Source: Trichoplax adhaerens (lineage: Eukaryota > Placozoa > Uniplacotomia > Trichoplacea > Trichoplacidae). Taken from it: a stretch of 64,000 nucleotides of DNA. Shown in pieces: positions 14,101-25,884 of this stretch. The stretch covers positions 7,992,482 to 8,056,481 of the forward strand of contig NW_002060947.1 in assembly GCF_000150275.1 (NCBI RefSeq), in the 5' to 3' direction. Both the position numbers and the translations under genes were made by a program. How positions within the stretch are numbered: the stretch's first letter is position 1; each line of letters begins with the position of its first letter. The notes under the pieces are model-generated. The model worked only from the letters and a program-made list of their open reading frames with translations, ran no database searches and had not been told where the DNA came from.

Positions 14101-15903
14101 GTTTACTACTTGCGTTGAAATGGAACAAAATCAGATTCCTGAGAAAATCGCTACTAATCTTAAAATGTTAATTCTATCAATCCTTCTCGAATTTTTAACT
14201 CTGGATGGTCTGTCGTGTAAAAAGTTTAAAAAATTATGTAAAAATGTCATTATTCAGGAGAGTAGCTCCTTGCAGGACTCAAGTCATGAAATAAGCTCAA
14301 TATCAAAGTCTTTATTGGTTATTGCAAATTTTGTAACAAAGCGGTTTTTCAAAGATAGGCCAGGTGGAGGATTTTACTATTGAGCTAGATATAGGTAAGC
14401 TCTGTTTTACTACACAGGACGTAAAATTACAATTTCCATTACGTATAGGAAACCTACTGCATTTCTGTGATGGGCCAAAGTTGTGGAAATTGATTTACAA
14501 CCTATTAAGTATCTACATAGCAGCTGCAGATGAAAATAAATTGACCATGTTCCTTCATGCAGTGGCAAATGCGATCACTGGTAATTTTAATTCCTTTCTA
14601 ATTAAAGCCAGCAGTGACTATTGATATTTTAATAAATATATTATTATACAAATTAACGGGTAACTTTAATATTGTTTCGTTAAGATGATGATTGCCTATC
14701 CAAACTGGCCAGTAGTGCTGGAGGGAATGCATTAGTCTTCAATGACATTCGTCAATTTACGAAAACACTGTGCGAAATGGTAACGTCAAATTATAAATCT
14801 AATGTTGTAAATGGAGGTCTACATATTGTAAGTAAGGCCTAAAGCTGTGCTTTTTATCTGCATATTTCTGATATATTTTTGGATATTGCTTCAATGGCTT
14901 CATTAACCACTCTCTTGTAGATTGGATCAATCTGTAAAAATATGCATGGATTAGAAATTCTTCTCCAACGGGAAAACTTTTCGGCTCTACTATCCCTTTT
15001 CACGGATTCCAAAGTTAAAACCTGCTCTAATGCGACTTTAGCAGTCCAGCTTGTTATTGAAGTGGTTAGTTAAATGATTGTATTATCTGTAATGTAGAAT
15101 AAATATTACATCGGTCCCTTAAAACTATTGCAAAAATCAACGTATCGCATCTTACAATGAACGTTATTTCATTTAGGCTTGCAATAGTGAGAAGCATGTA
15201 GAAATTGTTCTCGCGCTATGCCGTAATCTTGACATTATTGACTGTGTGGTCACTAATGGGCTTAACGTGTTTAGAAGTAAGATTTATCGTCAAAAATAAA
15301 TTGTATATTTTTTGCCGGCAGAACATGATTTAATTGCTAAATTTCATATTAGCATCCAAGTTTTCCGCCTCCAACGAGGAAATGTGCCTAGCAATGGAAA
15401 ATGCTATTCAGATACTAAGTGATATCATCCGCGCATCGCATGTTACAAATCCCCTATCAAGTCATTCAACTATGGTTACCGAAACTATTATCGCAATTTG
15501 TTCATCAAATCTTACCTCTGTATTAGAATTAATGAAATCAAGCGATTTTATATCTGATCTTGTTTTCGTCTTCTCCTCGTGTATTAAATTTCCCAATAAT
15601 ATTCGCTTGTTGAGTAATAATCCAAATCTCCACAAGTTTATTGTTACCTTAATTACAGTACCATTAGCGGTTCTCGTCGAAATTGATCAACTACCATTTA
15701 TGATTATAAATTGTATTATGCTGATTGCTGAAGATAGGCAGGCATGCTCTAAATTGAATACAGTTGATATTGCTCGCCACTTGGGCTGCTTTGAGCAGCG
15801 ATTACTCGGCGAACTGCGTCGACATCAGCGATTGCAAGGTAATATTTCTCATCTCCAAGTCCGTCTCAAACTCCTGCGTCAAAAAATCAACGCCACAACC
15901 TGA
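11157..15903 (+). CDS. Large helical (solenoid-like) protein of unknown family, at least 11 exons, 5' end unresolved
   Basis: Eleven exons join with consistent phase: 11157-11343, 11584-11716, 11815-12060, 12158-12237, 12358-13277, 13393-14332, 14418-14580, 14685-14827, 14921-15064, 15177-15276 and 15353-15903 (TGA). They give about 1,200 residues. All boundaries are AG/GT and the introns are 76-240 bp. The protein is Leu/Ile/Ser rich with repeated amphipathic helices and no signal peptide, membrane span or catalytic motif, which suggests an armadillo/HEAT-like fold (inference). One exon has a basic patch (MSRKRNSN). The final exon ends in a predicted coiled helix (RRHQRLQGNISHLQVRLKLLRQK). 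The first exon shown begins with a split codon, so at least one upstream exon is missing. The exon 6 donor (14333, gtaaca) was chosen because it alone keeps phase with the exon at 14418. I do not recognise the family; length would suit MEI1-like ARM proteins, but no diagnostic motif supports that. Confidence 0.75.
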
Positions 15904-17140
15904 ATAATACAGCTCTTTGCTCTGTATTGGATAAATACGAATGCAAGTAGCCAACATGGTATCTAGAATTAAGTTAAGCTATATTTCGACTTGCGCCATA
16001 TTTATATTCTAGGCATTGATTAAATCTAAAAATTTGATAGCCTTACGACATATTGCTATTTGCAAAACTTATATTCTTACAACAATGATGCATAAAATGC
16101 AAGCCACAATTTCCAGTTCTTAACTTAGTATTAAGATTCATATATTTCGCTTTATTTCTTTCCATAGTCAGAGCTGAAAGTTCTTTGTAACGAAATACCT
16201 ACATTTAAAATAAATTTATAAATATGAACTAACATAAAGTCCTTGACAACGCAACTTGAATTATTTTTCTATAGACTAATAAACCCATCTTTTCATTCTT
16301 TCAATAATTTTGTATTCATGCGGATACTTGGATTTCCGCAGTAATTATTATGTTTTGATATGTTAATGGTACTGTACCGATATACCATAATTATCCCTGT
16401 AGGTTTGTAAAATTGGATTTCTAATTGTTTAGCTCCATAAAGATGAATTTAAGGAGTGAATTCATAGTAATACATAGTAGCATCCTGCTAAGGATAAAAT
16501 TTAATCGAAGTGAAGAGTTTACGAAAAAAAGTACAATTGGACTACAGGTGATTGCTTAAGAGTACGTAGTGATATACGATATAAAACTATGGACTGCAAA
16601 GCACTTTCCTACGCAGCCATACCATACATGAGTTATCAGAGTTTATTTTATCACAGGTATTTATTGATGTTATAGCATGCATATACAAAAATATATGAAA
16701 AGGGCAGACGCATTAAATCTCCTTTCGTTGTACAATTAAAAATTTATGCGAATTTTAGATTACATGGAATACCATACAACGATTCATAGATATTTAGATA
16801 TTCTTTAGTTTACATGCGTAAACGATTTAAAATTAATTTTTATGCATTACAGTAGTGACTATCCTTTCATACCAAGTAAACGCTATGACGAATTGTAGCA
16901 TTTCTTTTTACATTTGAAATAAAATAAACCGACGTTACTATTGCCGAGCTATACAACATCGTTATTGCTGTGTCAATAAATGCACTTCGTACATTACACG
17001 ATTGATAAAACATTATCAAGTCAAAATTTCCATACACTTCAATAAATAAATGGAAACAAGCTTATAAATAGATCAATTTTCTTTGTGTATTAGTATTGAT
17101 TTATTGAGATCATTTTTCACTTTTGTTGAATAATTACGAC
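15904..17140. other. Convergent intergenic region between two 3' ends
   Basis: Separates the 3' ends of the solenoid gene (+) and the USP16/45-like gene (-). It is very AT-rich with several AATAAA-like hexamers on both strands, as expected of facing 3' UTRs. No exon was seen. Confidence 0.55.
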
Positions 17141-20100
17141 TTAGCCTTTAACAAATAAACGTTTATAGAATAGAATATAAGCTTGAGCTTTTAAGACCTG
17201 ATTTTCAGAAGCTTTCGATACATGTAGATCGCTAACGTGGTACCAAGCACCTGGTTGACAACGAAGATCGGATTGCTTGAAAGTCATGCTGCATTCTTTT
17301 AACTTTTGTAATGCATCATGTAGTGCAGATTCCTTTAAATCATCTTGCTCTATGGATTCTGTAACTTCTGACATCAGATCTGATTGGCTTGTTCTAGCCT
17401 TAACATAAGCAGAATAATGGCCGCCGCCTAGTCGACCGATATGCACGACAACACCGAATAATTCGTATAATCCAGTAGAATTACTGCCACCTCGAACCTA
17501 GATAATTCATAATTAGGGTTAAGTTACATAATACCATGATAACTTGATGAAAGTGCAACTGTGGGTGAAGATAGATCAAGACATACCTTGCAATCATCGG
17601 TGCAAAAAGGCAACATGTCTAACTGTAACGGGAATGTAATGTGTTTTGCTAACTTTCTAAACGATGCTCCAACATGCTCAAAACGCTTCAGGTTTAGAAC
17701 TACTACTTTAGGCAATTCGCAAATAAGCATTTGGGCTGTTGATACCGTATACACTGGTGCAAATTTCTTATCCTCATCTAAATGATACAATCGTGTTATA
17801 AATAATATTTGTTACATTAGTATTATACACTGTCAGAATAAAAATACGATAATTTAATCTATTAAAATGCTCTAAATTTTACTGACTGTGGACTTCTTGC
17901 TTAAACACATCGAGGAAAGGCTCATCTTGTGCTTCTTTGGTGCTGCTTTTACCAGTCGACTTATCTTCTATTGGTTTTCCTTGCTTTCTTGTACAAAACT
18001 TGCAATGATATTTGTTTTCGCCAGTCATTAATTCAACGCAGCAAAATCGATCCAAGCATTTGTAGATTGTATATTGATCATGGACTTCTGTAAGTTTCGA
18101 TAATCGGTCAGGACAGATGTAACGATTATGATCAATATGATCCGAAGATTCCTTGCCACTATCACTATCCTGACACAGACTATCCGTTTCAATGTTGTCT
18201 TGGCTGGCGTCTAAGGAAGTTTCCAGATTGTCTCGGCTTTTATCCAAGGAAATATCATCACTAGTTTTGTCCTCGTTATCGCTTTCCTGATCGTTATCAA
18301 TTTCTTCGGTCATCATGTTAGTAGGAGTACTATTTCCGATGTTTTCTACAGTCATAATAACACTACCGCTAGCATGTATTGATTCTAATTCAGAATCCTT
18401 TGAACGGCAATCATTAGCAATGTTGAATTCGTTCTCAACTTGAATTCTATCATCGATTTCGATCTTGACATCACCAATGGAATTAATGTCGTCATCGGTA
18501 TGGCTTTTTTCCTGCTTTGCATTACTATGTGTCCTCTTATGAATGACAACAGTATCTTTAAATTCTGTACAAATTTCTTCATCAATAATGACGTCGTCGT
18601 TATCACCATCATTCTTGACATTATCTTCATTATTGCCATCCGCAGTGTTAACATTGTCTTTATTTTCAACACCTGCTGGATTAACATTTTCATAGGAATT
18701 TACAATCTCTTTCGTGTCTGGTGTTTCATTTTGATATAGAGTTTTTTTCTTATTTTTTTTGCCCTTATGATTTTTCCTCTTCATCTAATTCATGAGGGAA
18801 ACCAAAGCATAACATTTGAATGTCAATATTATTCACTTGGGAGTCAGTCGCGCTAGGTTTTAATTTTGAATCAGTTACCTTACGTTCCTTCTTTCTTTGA
18901 TAATTACTTTTCTTTAATTGACTCTGATTTTCAACGCTATACTTTTCTTCAACACTAACTTCTTTTTTCTTTTCAGCTTTAACTGGACTCTTTGCAGTAT
19001 ACTTCCGTGGCGGCTATCATTGTAATATGAAGCAAGCATGATGTATTGCCCCAATTTAGTACTACAGACACCAACAGTTATAAGGATATTATGTACTTCT
19101 ATGCTACTGTATGTAGGACGACTAGTCCTTGTATTAGGCAATGCATTTTCTAATTACGATGAAGATTAAAAAGCCACCAAAAACTACTAGCAATTATCAC
19201 CTTATACTCCGCTATTGGCAATGATAAATCTAGGAAGGTATCGAAGCGCTGTGAAGTCTATATTTAGAAGAAATAGCAACGTGTTGAAAGCGTTCTTTGA
19301 AGTTAAGCATGGAGAAGGCCCGATTAAATGATGGTCTCCGAGAAATTACTAACCTGATGACATTCTTGACAAGTGATGGTATTAACAATTTTTCCTCCAA
19401 AAATTCTATCTATAGTAGTATCTTGTACGAATTCTAAACAAGATGTAGTGGATCGAAGTAAGAAGCAATAGTCCAAGAATAGGCAGCAGACATCTACAGC
19501 AAAGCAAGCAATCGTATTCAAGTTGTCGAATGAACTAAATACCTCGTATGCGTTTCTTGTCGTCATCGGTTAACAATATTTTAATATCATTCGCTAGTCG
19601 GGCCTTGAGAGTACGCACGACCATCTTTTTTAGTCGCTACATTGAGAGTAATATTAATTAATTAATGGCGTCAGTAAAGCCAATCAACGAAGAAGAATTG
19701 AATGCCACTTGATCCTTTCTACTACTTGGACAACAACGTACCTTCACTTCTTCGTCTCGTACTCCATCTAACAGGTAATGCATTACTTCTTGGCTATCTT
19801 GTTGCTGATAACTTCGAAATTGTGGAGCCCTATTATTGCATAAGCAGAAGGTTCAAATCAACAATCGATGATTGATAGAAATAATGTGCAGCATCATCCT
19901 TGGTATATATTACAACAAGATGGAGATTAGCGCACGCAATGGCAATTTCTGCTTCGATTATGGAACTAGATAAAAAGATTATTGGACGGTAGATTCAAAC
20001 CTTTTAATAATTTCGTTAAACAATAATTGTGGATTCGTATGACTGCCATTGCCGGCCATCGAGTTTAATAATGACTGCAAGGCATAAGTCATGGGGCCAC

Positions 20101-20922
20101 TTGGAGTGATTGAATCCATCACAAAATCATCCTATAAGTTGATCAAATGGGGGAAATAGATGTAAATGAAACGTGATGATAGAACTAGTATTGCCATTTC
20201 GATAACATCATGTATTGAATTGAATCAGACATTGACTGTATCACTTTGATTGCTAATTGCTAATATGATTTCATCATTACCATTTCATCCAACTGGAGTT
20301 GATATTGAAATTCTTTGGTCATTAGTACTTGCAAAGAATCATGGAGATGATAGGAGTGATGAAGGCACTACAGGAATAATATACAAAGAGCGTTTAGTAT
20401 AGCCGACGATTATTTGGCAGATAATCAAATTGATGCATGGATGAATCAGGTGGAATTGAGTGCGAGCATTAACTACTCCTTCATTCTGTTGTATACGATT
20501 ACTGCATAGAGTTTGTAATTATAATTATATTGGAAGCCATTCTGTCTCTGTGAGTAGCTGATGTATTTTTCAACATGGTCAGTAAAAATATCAAATCGAC
20601 TTCGATGAGAATACGATATACAGCATATAAATAACTTACTTACAATAAGGTACAACAGTACAATTTAGATTCGATTTGGACGATTAGCGCTACAATATTG
20701 AAATAGCTGTTTTAATTTGACCGTGATGATCTATTGCTTGATCGATGTACTTTTAATTACTGTACCGACAATATTGCCTACTACTAAAAGTACGTCTTGA
20801 TTGAAGGACTAAATGAATCCTTTCCACTCTGTGATACAGGCACAATTTAGAGTACATTTGTATATTCTCATTACCTGTAATAACGCATTAAAGAAACATG
20901 TATTACCCAGATTGGATAAGCC
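17141..20922 (-). CDS. USP16/45: USP16/45-type ubiquitin carboxyl-terminal hydrolase (5' part and one internal exon not found)
   Basis: Cysteine protease that removes ubiquitin from substrates; USP16 acts on histone H2A, USP45 on ERCC1. Exons in transcript order: 20922-20875, 20131-20001, 19829-19742, 19636-19543, 19433-19354, 19248-19201, 19013-18879, 18784-17953, 17777-17587 and 17497-17141. Landmarks: Cys box GLSNLGNTCFFNALLQ, then YQQQDSQE, DRIFGG, zinc pair CQEC, FLDLSLPI, a long Lys- then Asp/Glu/Asn-rich insertion (18879-19013 and the 832-bp exon), second zinc pair CKFC followed by TRKQ, LNLKRF, His box GGGHYSAY, and WYHVSDLHV carrying the Asp. This order matches vertebrate USP16/45, including the insertion between the two CxxC pairs. 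Phases agree from 20131 to the stop. The segment expected after the Cys box (NLxQTxxL...) was not found between 20875 and 20131, and neither was the N-terminal UBP zinc finger above 20922. Confidence 0.92.
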
Positions 20923-22249
20923 CTAAAAGGTAAAATAGATAGAACATGGATATTGATTAGTTTGGTATGGATTGATTGAAAAAACTCTAGTTCTGCACGA
21001 ACGTTAAAGCCGTTACAATATAAAATAAAAACTACTAAGTTGATATTCATCCAGCATCATTAAGGAATCTATCAATCCTTTCTCGACACTCCTCTATGAC
21101 GAAATGGGGATTTGATGGGTGTACTATGGTGACTAGAATGAATGTCCAAAGCCTATCGATAAGGTTGTTTACTTTTTTTTACTGATGGTCTACTCTACGC
21201 TCTCCTTTTCTAACTGTACTTCTTTCCATCAATCTATCTTGCATGGACTGACTATTTGACAAGCTATTACGCTATGAGCGTCTGGAAGGATTTATCCATA
21301 CGGGTTTCTCCTCCATTTCTAATTCTGATCACGTACAGTAGTGTTGCCACAATTTTTTTACATTCAGGAATACGAACCGATTATGACTACATACTTGCTA
21401 TTTTATTCTATGTCAATCTGTTCATGCTACACTATCACCCTAGACATTATTTCCATGTTTCCTTGGACTCTTTACCACTTTATCAATTCAATGCACACTC
21501 TCTTCAATCACTTGGCCTACTGCAATGACTAGTAAACATGCTTGCTTTGGATCGTCCATCACATTTAATGGACGTTCTCTATTTTTTTGGAGGGGGAGGG
21601 GGGGGGCGGCCAATCTGTTGTATCTCATTTCGTCTTAACACTATGATCATCAAGTCATTTCATCTCCTCTATCCAGTAGAGTAGCACTACTTAATGCGAC
21701 TCGATTGACTACTTTCATCTTCTACTTCGCGATCGAATAAGCTATTCAAGATGGCGGACTTTCCGACTACGCATCGGTGGCCTACTGGCTGATCCAATCC
21801 TTCTTCTACAGTACTCCTGCTTACCACCACATGGCCTTCCTGATGGAATGTGGCCTTGTCTTTACTTTGCTTCGGTGACATAATATTCAATCTTTGCTTT
21901 TGTAGTCAAGATCAGCTCTAGTCTAAGTGCATTAGCTTCAATATGGTGCATGCAAGATACTGCAAATCGATCATGTAGCCATGTCTGCTGTGGAATTGGA
22001 CAACACCATCAGAAATGGGCAGCATCCATCGCCTGCCTAACCCTTGCAATGATTCTAAACGAGACGCGATTAGCCTTCTTATTAAAGGTACTAATGTCTG
22101 TAACTACCGCCAGGACGGTGGACTGTATGTCTTGCTGTAGCCAACCGTCCAATGTTCTACTCCAAGCTTGGTTTATGCACTGCCCCTTGAGCAATACTGT
22201 ACAGTATACTCTGAATATTGACTAAGACAATCTTCTTCTTCCACTTAAA
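20923..22249. other. 5' side of the USP16/45-like gene; intron or intergenic
   Basis: The upstream exons of the deubiquitinase, including any zinc-finger exons, should lie here or beyond on the minus strand, but none was recognised. There is a G-rich run at 21589-21610 and a perfect 7-bp inverted repeat at 21553-21574 (CGTCCAT/ATGGACG). The short ORFs on both strands look random. Confidence 0.4.
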
Positions 22250-23110
22250 TAGCTATGGTGGCGTGATAAAAGCCATGATGGAAGCTAGTAGAAGCAGACA
22301 ATCAGTGGAGAGAATCTTTTGTCGACCTTAGGGCATGCAGCCATGATAAGGCATGACGGTGCATTGTCAGCTCATGACGCAGCATCCTCTTCCAATCCAT
22401 TTTGAAATGCGTTGTAAGACTAGAATCCAAATTTGTCATCTCTGTATGTTAACGAACCAATAATAAGCATGGCTAAGCAGTCTTATTCGACTTAATTGCT
22501 TATGGTGGCAAGATAAAAGACATGATGGAAGCTATTAGAAGCAGACAATCTCTTGTCGACCTTCAAGCATACAGCCATGATGAGGCATGATGGTGCATTG
22601 TCAGCTCATGGCGTAGAATCCCCTTCTATCCGTCTTGAAATACGTTATAAGACTAGAATTCAAATTTGCCATTTCTGTATGTTGACGAACCAATAATAAG
22701 AATGGCTAAGCAGTCTTATTCGACTTCAGTGCTTATGGTGGCACGATAAAAGACATGATGGAAGCTATTGCAAGTAGACAATCAGTGGAGAGAATCTCTT
22801 GTCGACCTTAGGGCATGCAGCCATGATGAGGCATGACGGTACATTGTCAGCTCATGACGCAGCATCCTCTCCAATCCGTCTTGAAATGCGTTATAAGACT
22901 ACTGTAGAATCCAAATTTACGATCTCTGTACAGTATGTTGACTAATAAAGAATAAGAATGGTCAGCCAGTCTTATTCGACTTCAGTGCTCATGGTGGCAC
23001 GATAAAAGACATGATGAAAGTTATTGCAAGCAGACTATCAATCAAGAGAATCTCTGGTAGACCTTAAGCCATGACGGTGCATTGTCAGCTAATGGCGTAG
23101 CATCCTAGCC
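22250..23110. repeat. Tandem repeat, about 233-256-bp unit, 4 copies
   Basis: Units are marked by 'gataaaag.catgatg.aag' near 22265, 22508, 22741 and 22997. They share 'gcagacaatc', 'cttgtcgacctta', 'gcatgcagccatgat', 'ggtgcattgtcagctcatg' and 'cagtcttattcgactt'. Copies are diverged, and the last is truncated. Confidence 0.9.
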
Positions 23111-23726
23111 TGAGTCATCATGACACAGCACACGATGGCACAAATCGCTTGGCAAATAATCAACTTGTCTGCGTTAGCACGAGGTGGAAATGCAAGATAG
23201 TTTATTGCTGTATCAAGGATATAATCAACACTTGATCTCTTGCAACATCTAGTGATGGACTACTAGAAATGATTACTAGTCACTTGGAGTAGTGTATTCA
23301 TGATCATTCCATCCTCTATCAGGGTTGAAGAAATGTCTAAATGAAACCCAACTTCCCCTATCAAACAGTTAGTATTCGATGGGAAAATGAGCAAACTTTT
23401 TAGTGCTTGGAATGATCCGTAAAGCAACGCTTGATGCAAAAATGCAACCCAAGTTTTATCCTATTCTCTCAGACTAACACCATATAGCATCCATCGGCTG
23501 CGTAGCACAGCACTATACAGTCCTGTACCATAGCAATTCATTTCATTCGGTCATCTACTCGACTTAATAGAATATAGTAATCCTACGGAGACCTTTTATC
23601 ACATAGAGTTGTCTCCGAGAAAATTTTCTCATTTCCTCCTATACGCCATTTCCCATCAGATTAATAATAATAGAGCTTCTTTACCCTTCGTCCCTGGCCT
23701 GGCACTGTTGTGTAGTGTGCACCAAT
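23111..23726. other. Spacer between two satellite blocks
   Basis: No exon, RNA gene or clear repeat was recognised. It contains an ORF that runs on into the first unit of the following satellite, which I regard as chance. Confidence 0.4.
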
Positions 23727-25520
23727 CGACCCAGACAGACCTCTGCAAAATTCATACAAATAAAAACAACCTGCATTTTTACCTTGATGGTAAAATCATT
23801 AGTATTTTAGCTGCCACACTTTCTCAAAACGAATCGACCGCTTTTCAGCAAAGGGTATGACCATTCCCAACGTACAGTATAGTAGGAGTACTAGTACTAT
23901 TAGAGATGAGTAGATGCCAGACCTCTACAAAATCCATCCAGGTAAAAACAACCTCCTTTTTCACCTCGATGGTAAATCACTTCCATTTTGTCTGCCACAC
24001 TTGCTCAAACGAATCGTCGGCTGTTCAGCAAAGAGTATGACAATTTCCAACGTATAGTTCGACTACTAATGCTATCACGGATGAGTAGATGCCAGACGTC
24101 TACAAAATCTATCCAAGTAAAAAACAACCTTCTTTTTACCTCGATAGTAAAATCATTAGCATTTTGTCTGCCACACTTGCTCAAACAAACCGATCGCTTT
24201 TCAGCAAAGGGTATGACCATTTCCAACGTCTATAGTAGTAAGAGTACTAGTGCTACCAGGGATGAGTAGATGCCAGACCTGTGCAAAATCCTTGCAGGTA
24301 CAAATACAATCTCCTTTTAACCTCCATGGTAAAATCCCTTGCATTTTATCACCCACACTTGCTCAAACGAATCGTCAGCTTTTCAGCAAAGGGTATGACT
24401 ATTTTCAACGTCTACAGTAGTACTACCAGGGATGAGTCGATGCCAGACCTGTGCAAAATCCTTGCAGGTACAAATACAATCTCCTTTTAACCTCCATGGT
24501 AAAATCCCTTGCATTTTATCACCCACACTTGCTCAAACGAATCGACAGCTTTTCAGCAAAGGGTATGACTATTTCCAACGTCTACAGTAGTACTACCAGG
24601 GATGAGTAGATGCCAGACCTGTGCAAAATCCTTGCAGGTAAAAATACAACCTCCTTATTAACCTCCATGGTAAAATCCCTCGCATTTTATCACCCACACT
24701 TGCTCAAACGAATCGACGGCTTTTCAGCAAAGGGTATGACTATTTTCAACGTCTACAGTAGTACCACCAGGGATGTGTAGATGCCAGACCTGTGCAAAAT
24801 CCTTGCAGGTACAAATACAACCTCCTTTTAACCTCCATGGTAAAATCCCTTGCATTTTATCACACACACTTGCTCAAACGAATCGACGGCTATTCAGCAA
24901 GGGTATGACTATTTTCAACGTCTACAGTAGTACTACCAGGGATGTGTAGATGCCAGACCTGTGCAAAATCCTTGCAGGTACAAATACAACCTCCTTTTAA
25001 CCTCCATGGTAAAATCCCTTGCATTTTATCACACACACTTGCTCAAACGAATCGACGGCTATTCAGCAAAGGGTATGACTATTTTCAACGTCTACAGTAG
25101 TACTACCAGGGATGTGTAGATGCCAGACCTGTGCAAAATCCTTGCAGGTACAAATACAACCTCCTTTTAACCTCCATGGTAAAATCCCTTGCATTTTATC
25201 ACACACACTTGCTCAAACGAATCGACGGCTTTAACGTTTACAGTAGTACTACCAGGGATGAGTAGATGCTAGACCTGTAAAGGGTATGACCATTTCCAAC
25301 GTCTATAGTAGTAAGAGTACTTGTGCTACCAGGGATGAGTAGATGCCAGACCTGTGCAAAATCCTTGCAGGTAAAAATACAACCTCCTTATTAACCTCCA
25401 CGGTAAAATCCCTCGCATTTTATCACCCACACTTGCTCAAACGAATCGATGCCTTTCAGCAAAGAGCTGGACAATATTCAAAATATAGTTAGAGTACTAG
25501 GGCTACTGGCGATGAGTCGA
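23727..25520. repeat. Satellite array, about 170-bp unit, about 11 copies
   Basis: The marker 'gatgccagacc' (or a close variant) occurs at about 23913, 24088, 24269, 24439, 24609, 24780, 24949, 25119, 25265 and 25342, so most units are 169-181 bp. Each unit also holds 'aaaatccttgcaggta', 'cctccatggtaaaatc', 'cacacttgctcaaacgaatcg', 'ttcagcaaagggtatgac' and 'caacgtctacagtag'. Units in the middle (24439-25119) are nearly identical, while those at the edges are more diverged. One unit (25119-25265) is shortened and the copy at 25265 is a fragment of about 77 bp. There is no coding content. Confidence 0.95.
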
Positions 25521-25884
25521 TGCCATGGACAAAGTCTTTACTAAAAATTATGTCACCTGTAGCCATGGTTTCCTACTACAACTTGCAATGTTAAATGGAT
25601 GCTACTGCAGACATTACTTTCGCAAGCCATTTTCATTTGTCGTTGGTCGTATTTTCATTTCATCTGTACAGTACACGAGTATACTAGGATGCCGATGGCA
25701 TAATTGCGAGCCATTACTAAAGGTACTCTGTATCCTATGCAAAATAAATGTCGCTAATACGCGCATCCAGTCCTCCTATCAGGATGCAGTGATGAAGCAC
25801 CACACGTGACATCAGTTTAGATGGGGCGTCTATTTAAATCCAATCGACTTGCGCACTCCATCATTATTACGCGGGAAAATCAAA
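25521..25884. other. Presumed 5' flank and 5' UTR of DONSON
   Basis: About 360 bp between the satellite and the DONSON start codon. No TATA box or other defined element is evident. A 95-codon ORF (25525-25809) overlaps it but has no family resemblance. Confidence 0.45.

Noticed and set aside
14364-14394. Alternative end of solenoid exon 6 at the strong donor near 14395
   Set aside because: The frame meets a TGA before it and the phase would not fit the next exon; the weaker donor at 14333 keeps phase.
17524-17586. Extension of the penultimate USP exon to the end of its ORF
   Set aside because: The strong donor AAG/gtatgt at 17586 gives phase 0 with the last exon and restores the family sequence FCTDDCK-VRGG.
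20473-20655. Minus-strand 60-codon ORF as the missing USP16/45 exon
   Set aside because: It carries none of the expected NLxQTxxL pattern and has no acceptor and donor in phase 0.
21256-21532. Two overlapping ORFs of 90 and 63 codons
   Set aside because: They overlap in different frames in low-complexity pyrimidine-rich DNA with no family signal.
21950-22225. 91-codon plus and 61-codon minus ORFs
   Set aside because: They lie opposite each other just before the tandem repeats; neither resembles the UBP zinc finger I was looking for.
23609-24490. Several ORFs of 69-93 codons
   Set aside because: They lie wholly or largely inside the 170-bp satellite and repeat with it.
23727-25520. CRISPR-like array
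   Set aside because: The units are contiguous repeats of about 170 bp without unique spacers, in a eukaryotic context; this is a satellite.
25525-25809. 94-codon ORF just upstream of DONSON
   Set aside because: No resemblance to DONSON N-termini, and the DONSON start at 25885 is well supported on its own.
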